DNA of 16,782 bases from Citreimonas sp042096055 (GTDB taxonomy: Bacteria; Pseudomonadota; Alphaproteobacteria; Rhodobacterales; Rhodobacteraceae): positions 1 through 16,782 of the forward strand of contig NZ_JBELMH010000074.1 of NCBI RefSeq assembly GCF_042096055.1, written 5' to 3'. Shown here in pieces: positions 6,565-13,502 of the stretch (positions are counted from its first letter, which is position 1; each line of letters starts with the position of its first letter). The position numbers and the translations under genes are program-made. The notes under the pieces are model-generated. The model made no database searches. It worked only from the letters and a program-made list of their open reading frames with translations, and had not been told where the DNA came from.

Positions 6565-6591
6565 GGACCTCCATTCCCTAGCGTGAGGTCC
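6565..6591 (-). promoter_or_regulatory. Inverted repeat covering the ribosome binding site of the CBS gene
   Basis: GGACCTC (6565-6571) and GAGGTCC (6585-6591) are perfect 7-bp complements separated by 13 bp. On the minus strand the second arm contains most of the GGAGG Shine-Dalgarno of the CBS gene. In RNA it would form a hairpin hiding that site; in DNA it could be an operator around the promoter-like GCTAGGGA. Confidence 0.4.
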
Positions 6592-6617
6592 AGCGTCCCC
6601 CGCGCGCCCCGCACCTG

Positions 6618-7520
6618 TCAAGCGCCGCGCGCCTCCAGCCGCGCGCATTCCGCCCGCAGGCCCGCCACCAGCGCCTCGGCCAGCCGGGCCTGGCGCGGCA
6701 GCCGCGCGTCGTCGGCGTGGCGCACCAGGTAGAAGGCACGCGCCAAGCGCACCGTCTCGGGCAGCACGCGCACCAGGTCGGGCGCGGCCGGCAGCGCGAA
6801 GTCGTGCACGATCCCCAGCCCCGCGCCCGCGCGCAGCCACTGGAACTGCACCGAGACCGAGTTCGACGCCAGCGTCACCCGCTCGACCCCCAGCGCGCCC
6901 AGGTAATCCAGCTCGCGGTCGAAAATCATGTCGGGGATGTAGCCCACCACCCGGTGCGCGCGCAGGTCCTCGACCGACCGGATCGGCGGATGCGCGTCCA
7001 GATACCCGCGCGTCGCCGCCAGGTGCAGGTGGTAGTCGGTGATCTTCTGCACCGTCAGCCGCCCGGCGGTGGGCGCGCTGACCGCGATCGCCATGTCCGC
7101 CTCGCGCCGCGACAGGTTCACCACGCGCGGCAGCGCGACGATCTGCAGGTCCAGATCCGGGTTCTCGGCCGCGATCCGCGCGCAGACCTGCGGCAGCAGG
7201 AAGTTCGCGCAGCCGTCCGGCGCGCCGATGCGCACCTGCCCCGACAGGCCCTGATCGGCCCGGCCGCGCACCGCGTCCTCGCCGGCGGCCATCGCCTGTT
7301 CGGCCGCCTCGGCATGGCCCAGCAGCCGCGCGCCCGCCTCGGTCAGCGCGTAGCCCTGCGGGCTTTTCGCGAACAGCGGCGCGCCCAAGGCCCGCTCCAG
7401 CCGCGCGATGCGCCGGCCCACCGTGGCCGGGTCCATCCGCAGGCGCCGCCCCGCCGCCGACAGCGTCGCATCCCGCGCCGCCGCCAGGAAGATGCGCAGG
7501 TCGTCCCAGCTTTCGCTCAT
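6618..7520 (-). CDS. LysR-family transcriptional regulator, divergent from mmsA
   Basis: The product is 300 aa, typical of LysR regulators. The winged helix-turn-helix spans about residues 5-64 (WDDLRIFLAAARDATLSAAG, then the recognition helix region PATVGRRIARLERALGAPLF). The remainder is the two-lobed effector-binding domain, recognisable by GQVRIGAPDG (94-103), LREADMAIAV-like sequence (138-148) and AGAGLGIVHDFAL (231-243). The start at 7520 is preceded by GAGGGGAAG. The stop is at 6618, and the reading frame beyond 7520 into mmsA is only antisense. Divergence from mmsA across 111 bp with dyad sites suggests it controls mmsA and itself, probably in response to a valine-pathway intermediate. 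This is an inference: the Pseudomonas mmsAB activator MmsR is of AraC type, so it would not be orthologous. Confidence 0.93.
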   Translation of the reverse strand: MSESWDDLRIFLAAARDATLSAAGRRLRMDPATVGRRIARLERALGAPLFAKSPQGYALTEAGARLLGHAEAAEQAMAAGEDAVRGRADQGLSGQVRIGAPDGCANFLLPQVCARIAAENPDLDLQIVALPRVVNLSRREADMAIAVSAPTAGRLTVQKITDYHLHLAATRGYLDAHPPIRSVEDLRAHRVVGYIPDMIFDRELDYLGALGVERVTLASNSVSVQFQWLRAGAGLGIVHDFALPAAPDLVRVLPETVRLARAFYLVRHADDARLPRQARLAEALVAGLRAECARLEARGA

Positions 7521-7541
7521 CCGTCTTCCCCTCGGCCCGTC

Positions 7542-7581
7542 TTGCATTTCTGCAATACCTTTTTGCCAGATTGCGTCTGGC
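7542..7581. promoter_or_regulatory. LysR-type operator region between the regulator and mmsA
   Basis: Two dyads lie in the 111-bp divergent spacer. TTGCA-TTTC-TGCAA (7542-7555) fits the T-N11-A LysR box, and GCCAGA-TTGCG-TCTGGC (7565-7581) is a perfect 6-bp inverted repeat. TTGC/GCAA half-sites recur at 7563, 7572, 7584 and 7593, as expected for a recognition site plus activation sites. No strong -35/-10 pair is visible for mmsA, in keeping with an activator-dependent promoter. Confidence 0.55.
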
Positions 7582-7631
7582 GCCCGCAACCGTGCAAGCC
7601 TACTCTCCCGCCCGACTGACAGGAGGACGAC

Positions 7632-9131
7632 ATGACCGATCTTTCCCACTACATCGACGGCGCCCGCAGCGCCGGCACCTCGGGCCGTTTCGCCGACGTG
7701 ATGAACCCCGCCACCGGCGAGGTGCAGGCGCGCGTGCCGCTCGCCACCAAGGCCGAGCTCGACGACGCCGTCGCCCGCGCCGCCGAGGCGCAGAAGGGCT
7801 GGGCCGCCACCAACCCGCAGCGCCGCGCCCGCGTGATGATGAAGTTCGGCGCGCTCATCAACGAGCACATGGACGAATTGGCCGAGCTGGTCAGCCGCGA
7901 GCATGGCAAGACCCTGCCCGACGCGCGCGGCGACGTGCAGCGCGGGCTGGAAGTGGTCGAGGTCTGCATGGGCGCGCCCGCGATGCTGAAGGGCGAGTAC
8001 ACCGACAACGGCGGCCCGGGGATCGACCTCTATTCGATGCGCCAGCCGCTGGGCGTCGTGGCCGGCATCACGCCGTTCAACTTCCCCGCCATGATCCCGC
8101 TGTGGAAGATGGCGCCGGCGCTGTCCTGCGGCAACGCTATGATCCTCAAGCCGTCCGAGCGCTGCCCCTCGACCTCGCTGCGCCTGGCCGAACTGCTGAA
8201 AGAGGCCGGCCTGCCCGACGGCGTGCTGCAGGTCGTCAACGGCGACAAGGAAGTCGTCGACGCGATCCTCGACAACGAGACCGTGCAGGCGGTGGGCTTC
8301 GTGGGCTCGACCCCGATCGCGCAGTACATCTATGGCCGCGCGGCGACCAACGGCAAGCGCGCGCAGTGCTTCGGCGGCGCCAAGAACCACATGATCATCA
8401 TGCCCGACGCCGACCTCGACAAGGCGGCCGACGCGCTTGTGGGCGCGGGCTACGGCGCCGCGGGCGAACGCTGCATGGCGATTTCGGTCGCCGTGCCGGT
8501 GGGTGAAAAGACCGCCGACGCCCTGCGCGAACGCCTGATCCCCCGCGTCGAGAAGCTGAAGGTCGGCCCCTATACCGGCGGCGACGACGTGGATTTCGGT
8601 CCCGTCATCACCAAGCAGGCCGAAGAGCGCATCCGCGGCCTGATCGAATCCGGCGTCAAGGAAGGTGCCGACCTCGCCGTCGACGGCCGCGGCTTCAAGA
8701 TGCAGGGCTACGAGAACGGCTATTTCATCGGCCCGTCCTTCTTCGACCACGTCAAGCCCGAGATGGAGATCTACCGCGAAGAGATCTTCGGCCCGGTCCT
8801 GTCCCAGGTCCGCGCCGAGACCTACGAGGACGCGCTGAAGCTGACCATGGACAACCCCTATGGCAACGGCACCGCGATCTTCACCGCCGACGGCGACACC
8901 GCGCGCGACTTCGCGCACCGCGTCAACGTCGGCATGGTCGGCATCAACTTCCCGATCCCGGTGCCGCTGTCGTACCACACCTTCGGCGGCTGGAAGAAAT
9001 CGGCCTTCGGCGACCTCAACCAGTACGGCCCCGACGCCTTCCGTTTCTACACCAAGACCAAGACCGTCACCGCGCGCTGGTTCTCGGGGATCAAGGAAGG
9101 CGGCGAGTTCCACTTCAAGCAGATGGACTGA
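7632..9131 (+). CDS. mmsA: Methylmalonate-semialdehyde dehydrogenase (CoA-acylating)
   Basis: The enzyme oxidises methylmalonate semialdehyde with NAD+ and CoA to propionyl-CoA and CO2, the last step of distal valine catabolism; related enzymes also act on malonate semialdehyde from inositol. The product is 499 aa. ALDH-fold features are PFNFPAMIPLWK with Asn150, the nucleophile Cys281 in GERCMAIS, and EEIFGPVL (383-390). GGAKNH (248-253) stands where hydrolytic ALDHs have the general-base Glu motif, as known for CoA-dependent MMSDH. Arg104 and Arg280 match the two conserved arginines of the Bacillus subtilis enzyme. AGGAGG lies 5 bp before the ATG. The upstream LysR gene probably regulates it. 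It has its own terminator, so it is transcribed apart from acyl-CoA dehydrogenase and mmsB further on. Confidence 0.96.
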   Translation: MTDLSHYIDGARSAGTSGRFADVMNPATGEVQARVPLATKAELDDAVARAAEAQKGWAATNPQRRARVMMKFGALINEHMDELAELVSREHGKTLPDARGDVQRGLEVVEVCMGAPAMLKGEYTDNGGPGIDLYSMRQPLGVVAGITPFNFPAMIPLWKMAPALSCGNAMILKPSERCPSTSLRLAELLKEAGLPDGVLQVVNGDKEVVDAILDNETVQAVGFVGSTPIAQYIYGRAATNGKRAQCFGGAKNHMIIMPDADLDKAADALVGAGYGAAGERCMAISVAVPVGEKTADALRERLIPRVEKLKVGPYTGGDDVDFGPVITKQAEERIRGLIESGVKEGADLAVDGRGFKMQGYENGYFIGPSFFDHVKPEMEIYREEIFGPVLSQVRAETYEDALKLTMDNPYGNGTAIFTADGDTARDFAHRVNVGMVGINFPIPVPLSYHTFGGWKKSAFGDLNQYGPDAFRFYTKTKTVTARWFSGIKEGGEFHFKQMD

Positions 9132-9152
9132 GCCTTCGGGTTCAACCGGATC

Positions 9153-9183
9153 ACGGGCCGCGGCGTCTGCCGCGGCCCGTTTC
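9153..9183 (+). terminator. Rho-independent terminator of mmsA
   Basis: ACGGGCCGCGGC (9153-9164) and GCCGCGGCCCGT (9169-9180) form a perfect 12-bp stem with a GTCT loop. The T-run is short (TTT, then CGCG), so efficiency may be moderate. It starts 21 bp after the mmsA stop. Confidence 0.75.
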
Positions 9184-9218
9184 GCGTCGGCGGTATCGCG
9201 CTCACGAAGCTGTCAGGG

Positions 9219-9235
9219 TGTGACGCGACGTCACA
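9219..9235. promoter_or_regulatory. Palindrome TGTGAC-N5-GTCACA
   Basis: A perfect 6-bp inverted repeat with a 5-bp spacer lies between the mmsA terminator and the gene at 9393. Its half-sites resemble CRP/FNR-family sites, but the spacing (TGTGA-N7-TCACA) is one base longer than the CRP consensus. It is 157 bp upstream of the next start codon. The role is unknown. Confidence 0.3.
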
Positions 9236-9392
9236 GGCCGCCGACACCGTTGCGCGCCGCCTGCGCCGTCGATAATGAGGCCGCCGGGGTCGGGCCGGTC
9301 GGCTGGTCCCTGCACCCGTTCCCGTCATCGGACGCCACCTGACGAACGTTCAAGCCGCGCGACCGCCACGACAGCCCCTCGGGAATATCTGC

Positions 9393-9806
9393 ATGTCCTT
9401 CCCCTTCAAGATCGATTCCGGCACGCAGGTCGTGCATGTCCGCTTCACGGGTCTGCTCGACCTTCAGGCCGTGTTCGAAGGGTTCGCCGCCTACCTCGCG
9501 CACCCGCTCCAGCGCGCCGGGCAAAGCTGCCTGGTGGACCTGTCGCGGGTCGAGCGGTTCGCCATCGACTTTCCCGGCGTGTGCGACGTCGTCGATCGCC
9601 TGAAGACGGTGCAGGATTCGCGCTCCGCCTCGGACCGCGAAGGCGCCGCGCCGCGCCACGCCCTCTATGCTCCCAGCGACATCGCCTTCGGCACCAGCCG
9701 CATGTACCAGAGCATCGCGCAGGGCGTGCTGAGGGCCGAGATCGGCGTCTTCCGCGACCTCGCCGAGGCGCACCGCTTCCTCGACCTCGAGGTCGCGGTG
9801 AGCTGA
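9393..9806 (+). CDS. STAS/SpoIIAA-like protein of unknown function
   Basis: The product is a 137-aa soluble protein without signal peptide or membrane helix. The pattern of an N-terminal beta pair (VVHVRFTGLLDLQAVFEGF, residues 13-31), a central SCLVDLSRVERFAIDF (45-60), a strand near HALYAPSDIAFG and the C-terminal IGVFRDLAEAHRFL (117-130) resembles the SpoIIAA/STAS-like alpha/beta fold often found in uncharacterised alphaproteobacterial proteins. It has no recognisable phosphorylatable serine motif, so an anti-anti-sigma role is not supported. The ribosome binding site is weak (GGGAA). It follows the mmsA terminator and precedes the glycosyltransferase by 161 bp, so it may be monocistronic. 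The fold assignment is by eye and tentative. Confidence 0.75.
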   Translation: MSFPFKIDSGTQVVHVRFTGLLDLQAVFEGFAAYLAHPLQRAGQSCLVDLSRVERFAIDFPGVCDVVDRLKTVQDSRSASDREGAAPRHALYAPSDIAFGTSRMYQSIAQGVLRAEIGVFRDLAEAHRFLDLEVAVS

Positions 9807-9899
9807 ACCGGGGCCTTCGCGGCACCCACTCGCGGGGGCAATCGTTGACGGAAGATGAATCCGTCTCTGCAAGCCATTGATTTTCTTAGGGCGCACGTC

Positions 9900-9916
9900 T
9901 GTCCCATCGTGGGACA
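9900..9916. promoter_or_regulatory. Palindrome TGTCCCA-TCG-TGGGACA upstream of the glycosyltransferase
   Basis: A perfect 7-bp inverted repeat with a 3-bp centre lies 51 bp before the start codon at 9968, in a gap of 161 bp otherwise without features. As DNA it could be an operator; as RNA, a small hairpin without a T-run, so not a terminator for the gene at 9393. No matching regulator is known to me. Confidence 0.4.
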
Positions 9917-9967
9917 CCGGTTCCGAGCCCGCTGGACCTGCTCGCGCCCGCGCCCTATGAAGGCGCC

Positions 9968-11107
9968 ATGAGAACCGCGATCGCCACCTCCGACTACTTC
10001 GTCCTCGGCGAGACCTTCATCAACCGCCATATCGAGCATCTCTTCGGCGGCGACACCGTGGTCGTCGCGGGCCGCCACAACGGCCAGGATCCCTACGGCA
10101 AGCCCCTCTTCGTCCGCCGCGCGAAGCTCTCGACCCGCGACCGGCTGGCCGCACCCTTCGCCGCGCTCTCGGGCGCCGCGCTGCACGGCACGTCCCGTCT
10201 GCCCTTCGGCGACAACCGCCGCCACCTCGCCGATTTCCTGCGCGACCAGCGCGTCGAGGCGATCCTGGCCGAGTTCGGCACCCAGGCTCTGGTGGTGGCC
10301 AAGCTGGGCAACGACCTGGGGATCCCCGTCTTCTCGTACTGGCGCGGCACCGATGCCAGCCGCGCGCTTCGCTCGCGCCAGCGGGTGCGTTCGTACCGGC
10401 TGATGATGCCGCGCCTCGCCGGCATCTTCTCGGTCTCGCAATTCCTGCTCGACAACCTCGCCGCGCACGGCGTGCGCCACCCCAACGCCCACGTCGTCCC
10501 CTCGGGCGTCGACGTCCGCCGCTTCGCCCCCGCCGAGAAGGTGCGCGGCTCGTGCCTCGCCGTGGGCCGCATGGTCGAGAAGAAGGCGCCGCAGGTCACC
10601 TTGCGTGCCTTCGCCGCCGCCGCGCAGGGCCGCGAGGCGCACCTGACCTTCATCGGCGACGGCCCGCTGCTCGACCCCTGCCGTGCGCTGGCCGCCGAGT
10701 TGGGCGTCGCCGACCGCGTCACCTTCACCGGCGCCCTGCCCCACGACTCCGTGCGCGAGCACCTGATGCGGACCGAGATCTTCCTGCAGCACTCGGTCAC
10801 CGCCAAGGACGGCAACACCGAGGGCCTGCCCACTGCCATCCAGGAGGCGCTGGCCTGCGGCTGCATCACCCTGTCAACGCGCCATGCCGGCATCCCCGAA
10901 GCGGTCGAGCACGGCGTGAACGGGCTTCTGGTCGACGAATGGGACGAGGCCGGCTTTGCCGCGCAGCTGGGCGAGTTGCTCGACACCGCCGACCGCAGCG
11001 CCATGACCCGCGCCGCGCGGCAGACCGCCGAGACCCGCTTCGACAACGCTGCGCTGATTGCCCGGGTCGAGGCCGTCATGCGCGACACCGTGGCCGGGCG
11101 CGCCTGA
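9968..11107 (+). CDS. GT4-family glycosyltransferase
   Basis: This is a GT-B-fold glycosyltransferase of family GT4, which moves a sugar from a nucleotide-sugar donor with retention of configuration. The product is 379 aa. The N-terminal acceptor domain covers about residues 1-190. The C-terminal donor domain begins at LAVGRMVEKKAPQVTLRAF (197-215) and contains FIGDGPL (228-234), DRVTFTGALPHD (249-260) and the E-x7-E motif EGLPTAIQE (Glu285 and Glu293), followed by GIPEAVEHGVNGLLV (308-322). The stretch SVTAKDGNTEGLP is close to WcaL/AmsK-like colanic-acid and exopolysaccharide transferases. No other polysaccharide gene is nearby and it interrupts the valine gene cluster, so the acceptor is unknown. 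The ribosome binding site GAAGG is modest. Confidence 0.9.
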   Translation: MRTAIATSDYFVLGETFINRHIEHLFGGDTVVVAGRHNGQDPYGKPLFVRRAKLSTRDRLAAPFAALSGAALHGTSRLPFGDNRRHLADFLRDQRVEAILAEFGTQALVVAKLGNDLGIPVFSYWRGTDASRALRSRQRVRSYRLMMPRLAGIFSVSQFLLDNLAAHGVRHPNAHVVPSGVDVRRFAPAEKVRGSCLAVGRMVEKKAPQVTLRAFAAAAQGREAHLTFIGDGPLLDPCRALAAELGVADRVTFTGALPHDSVREHLMRTEIFLQHSVTAKDGNTEGLPTAIQEALACGCITLSTRHAGIPEAVEHGVNGLLVDEWDEAGFAAQLGELLDTADRSAMTRAARQTAETRFDNAALIARVEAVMRDTVAGRA

Positions 11108-11117
11108 CGCTGCGTCC

Positions 11118-11160
11118 TTGCATCCGGGCAGCACCTGTGCACAATCTGAACAAGCGTTCA
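11118..11160 (+). promoter_or_regulatory. Candidate promoter with repressor-like dyad upstream of the acyl-CoA dehydrogenase
   Basis: TTGCAT (11118-11123) and CAATCT (11142-11147) are separated by 18 bp and could be -35 and -10 elements. Immediately downstream, TGAAC-AAGC-GTTCA (11147-11160) is a perfect dyad that would cover the predicted start site near 11154. This is a typical position for a TetR-family repressor of branched-chain or fatty-acyl-CoA catabolism. No such regulator is encoded in the window. Confidence 0.4.
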
Positions 11161-11225
11161 ATTCGCGCGCCGCGTTGCGCGCCGGGCTGATCGCAGCGTT
11201 GCCGCAACGGGAAGGGAGGCCCGCC

Positions 11226-12365
11226 ATGGATTTCGCCCTCAGCGAGGAACAGCAGGCCATCTTCGACATGGCGCACGCCTTCGGGCAGGAGCATATCGCC
11301 CCCCACGCCCGCGCGTGGGAAGCGCAAGGCACGATTCCCAAGGACCTCTGGCCCAGGCTGGCCGAGCTTGGCTTTGGCGGGCTCTACGTTTCGGAAGAGG
11401 CGGGCGGCGCCGGGTTGTCGCGTTTGGACGCGACGCTGGTGTTCGAGGCGCTGTCGATGGCCTGCCCCTCGGTCGCGGCCTTCCTGTCGATCCACAACAT
11501 GTGCGCCAAGATGCTCGACGCCTACGGTTCGGACGATCTGAAGGCGCGCTGGATGCCCGGCGTGCTGTCGATGGAGACGGTGCTGTCCTACTGCCTGACC
11601 GAACCCGGCTCGGGCTCGGACGCGGCGGCGCTGAAGACCCGCGCCGAGAAGACCAACGAGGGCTGGCGTCTGAACGGGACCAAGGCCTTCATCTCGGGAG
11701 GTGGCTATTCCGACGCCTACGTGACGATGGTCCGCACCGGCCAGGACGGGCCCAAGGGCATCTCGACCGTAATCGTGCCGGCGGATGCACCCGGCCTCAG
11801 CTTCGGCGCGCTCGAGGACAAGATGGGCTGGCGCAGCCAACCGACCGCGCAGGTGCAGTTCGACGATTGCCTGACCGGTCTCGACAACCTCGTGGGCGAG
11901 GAAGGGCGCGGCTTCTCCTACGCCATGGGGGGCCTCGACGGCGGGCGGCTGAATATTTCGGCCTGCTCGCTGGGCGCCGCGCAGGCGGGGCTGGACGCGA
12001 CGCTGGTCTACATGCGCGACCGCAAGGCCTTCGGCCAGTCGATCGACCAGTTCCAGGCGCTGCAGTTCCGCCTCGCCGACATGGAGATCGAGCTTCAGGC
12101 CGCGCGCACCTTCCTGCGCCAGGCGGCGTGGAAGCTCGACACCGGTGCGCCCGACGCGACCAAGTTCTGCGCCATGGCCAAGAAGTTCGTGACCGAGGCC
12201 GGCAGCCGCGTAGTCGACCAGTGCCTGCAACTGCACGGTGGCTACGGCTACCTGGCCGATTACGGGATCGAGAAGCTGGTACGGGACCTGCGTGTGCACC
12301 AGATCCTCGAGGGCACGAACGAGATCATGCGCCTGATCGTGGCGCGCCAGATGCTGGCGCGCTGA
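11226..12365 (+). CDS. Isobutyryl-CoA dehydrogenase (acyl-CoA dehydrogenase family)
   Basis: This FAD enzyme probably oxidises isobutyryl-CoA to methacrylyl-CoA in valine breakdown, passing electrons to electron-transfer flavoprotein. The product is 379 aa, the family norm. SVAAFLSIHNMCAKMLD (residues 82-98) and KGISTVIVPADAPGLSFG (177-194) followed by GWRSQPTAQV are close to mammalian ACAD8 (isobutyryl-CoA dehydrogenase), which I use to choose this substrate over other short acyl-CoAs. The FAD/substrate motif YCLTEPGSGSDAA is at 122-134, and the general base is Glu362 in HQILEGTNEIMR (358-369). LHGGYGYLADYG is at 336-347. The start at 11226 follows GGGAGG. The gene is the first of three valine-pathway genes in a row, separated from mmsA by two unrelated genes. 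Confidence 0.92.
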   Translation: MDFALSEEQQAIFDMAHAFGQEHIAPHARAWEAQGTIPKDLWPRLAELGFGGLYVSEEAGGAGLSRLDATLVFEALSMACPSVAAFLSIHNMCAKMLDAYGSDDLKARWMPGVLSMETVLSYCLTEPGSGSDAAALKTRAEKTNEGWRLNGTKAFISGGGYSDAYVTMVRTGQDGPKGISTVIVPADAPGLSFGALEDKMGWRSQPTAQVQFDDCLTGLDNLVGEEGRGFSYAMGGLDGGRLNISACSLGAAQAGLDATLVYMRDRKAFGQSIDQFQALQFRLADMEIELQAARTFLRQAAWKLDTGAPDATKFCAMAKKFVTEAGSRVVDQCLQLHGGYGYLADYGIEKLVRDLRVHQILEGTNEIMRLIVARQMLAR

Positions 12366-12375
12366 GCGTCGTTCT

Positions 12376-12430
12376 GGTTCAAATACTCCGGGGGTGAGGC
12401 GCCGCGCGCGCCGAGGGGGCAGCGCCCCCT
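12376..12430. repeat. GC-rich intergenic repeat with hairpin, Rhodobacteraceae type
   Basis: The 92-bp gap between the acyl-CoA dehydrogenase and the hydrolase begins with GGTTCAAATACTCCGGGGG and ends in the hairpin AGGGGGC-AGC-GCCCCCT (12414-12430), with GGCGC-CGCGC-GCGCC-like symmetry between them. I recall near-identical 'AAATACTCCGGGGG...GGGGGC' intergenic sequences scattered through Rhodobacteraceae genomes. No second copy lies in this window. No T-run follows, so complete termination inside the gene cluster is not expected. Confidence 0.55.
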
Positions 12431-12457
12431 GCCCCGTTCCGACCGAAGGGCCGCCAC

Positions 12458-13501
12458 ATGACCGACGACATCCACATCCGCACCGAGGGCCGCGCCGGCC
12501 GCGTCACCTTCACCCGGCCGAAGGCGCTCAACGCGCTGACGCACGACATGTGCCTCGCGCTCGACGACGCGCTGAAGGCCTGGGCCGACGACGACGCGGT
12601 CGCGCTGGTGCTGATCGACGCCGAGGGCGACAAGGCGTTCTGCGCCGGCGGCGACGTGGCGGCGATGTACCACGCCGGCAAGGCTGGAGACCAGGACGCC
12701 CCGCGCCGCTTCTGGCGCGAGGAATACCGCATGAACGCGCGCATCGCCGAGTACCCCAAGCCGATCGTCTGCCTGATGCAGGGCTTCGTGATGGGCGGCG
12801 GCGTGGGCGTGTCGGGCCATGCCAGCCACCGCGTCGTCTGCGACACCAGCCGCGTGGCGATGCCCGAATGCGGCATCGGCTTCGTGCCGGACGTGGGCGG
12901 CACGCTGCTGCTGGCCCGCGCGCCGGGGCGGCTGGGCGAGTACCTCGGCCTCACCGCCGCACGTATGGGGCCGGGCGACGCGATCCACGCGGGCTTTGCC
13001 GACGCCTACGTGCCGCAGGACCGGTGGGCCGACCTTGCGCGCGCGCTGTGCGACACCGGAGACGTGGCGCAGATCGCCGCGCTGGCCGAGTCCGCGCCCG
13101 CCTCGGACATGGCCGCGCAGCAGGAGCGCATCGACGCGCTCTTCGCCGGCACCCGGATCGAGGATGTGCTGAACGCGGTCGCGGCCGACGACAGCGACCT
13201 TGCACAGGACGCCGCAAAGGCGATGACGCGCAACGCGCCGCTGTCCATGGCGCTCACGCTCGACATGGTCCGGCACATGCGCGCGCCCGACCGCACCGTC
13301 CGCGACGCGCTGGCGACCGAGTACCGCGTCGCGCACCGGATCATCGAGCACGGCGATTTCCTCGAAGGGGTGCGCGCGGCGCTGATCGACAAGGACCGCA
13401 ACCCGCGCTGGCGATACGCCGGCGGCCGCGTGCCGGACGACGCCGTGACGGGGATGCTGGCGCCGCTCGGCGCCGACGAGTGGGATTTCAACGGAGGCTG
13501 A
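12458..13501 (+). CDS. 3-hydroxyisobutyryl-CoA hydrolase
   Basis: This crotonase-superfamily thioesterase probably releases 3-hydroxyisobutyrate from its CoA ester in valine catabolism. At 347 aa it is longer than enoyl-CoA hydratases (about 260 aa) and has the extended C-terminal region typical of HIBCH. Oxyanion-hole segments are FCAGGDVAAMY (residues 61-71) and GFVMGGGVGVSGH (109-121). MPECGIGFVPDVGGT (135-149) supplies Glu137 and Asp145, the positions used by HIBCH; a true hydratase would have a second Glu at the latter site. The ribosome binding site is GAAGGG. Its stop is separated from the mmsB start by one base, and its end contains the mmsB Shine-Dalgarno, so the two are translationally coupled. 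It is often labelled only 'enoyl-CoA hydratase' in databases. Confidence 0.92.
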   Translation: MTDDIHIRTEGRAGRVTFTRPKALNALTHDMCLALDDALKAWADDDAVALVLIDAEGDKAFCAGGDVAAMYHAGKAGDQDAPRRFWREEYRMNARIAEYPKPIVCLMQGFVMGGGVGVSGHASHRVVCDTSRVAMPECGIGFVPDVGGTLLLARAPGRLGEYLGLTAARMGPGDAIHAGFADAYVPQDRWADLARALCDTGDVAQIAALAESAPASDMAAQQERIDALFAGTRIEDVLNAVAADDSDLAQDAAKAMTRNAPLSMALTLDMVRHMRAPDRTVRDALATEYRVAHRIIEHGDFLEGVRAALIDKDRNPRWRYAGGRVPDDAVTGMLAPLGADEWDFNGG

Positions 13502-13502
13502 C

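Noticed and set aside
6616..6621. Perfect TTGACA on the minus strand as a promoter for the CBS gene
   Set aside because: It overlaps the LysR stop codon, and there is no -10-like sequence at 16-18 bp.
7521..9113. Apparent 831-residue minus-strand frame fusing LysR to a long upstream region
   Set aside because: The part above 7520 is exactly antisense to mmsA, and the LysR ribosome binding site and family start are at 7520.
9219..9235. CRP binding site
   Set aside because: The half-sites fit, but the spacer is 7 instead of 6 bp between TGTGA and TCACA; kept only as an unassigned palindrome.
12458..13501. Enoyl-CoA hydratase supplying the missing methacrylyl-CoA hydration step
   Set aside because: Length (347 aa), C-terminal extension and Asp145 at the second catalytic position point to 3-hydroxyisobutyryl-CoA hydrolase instead.
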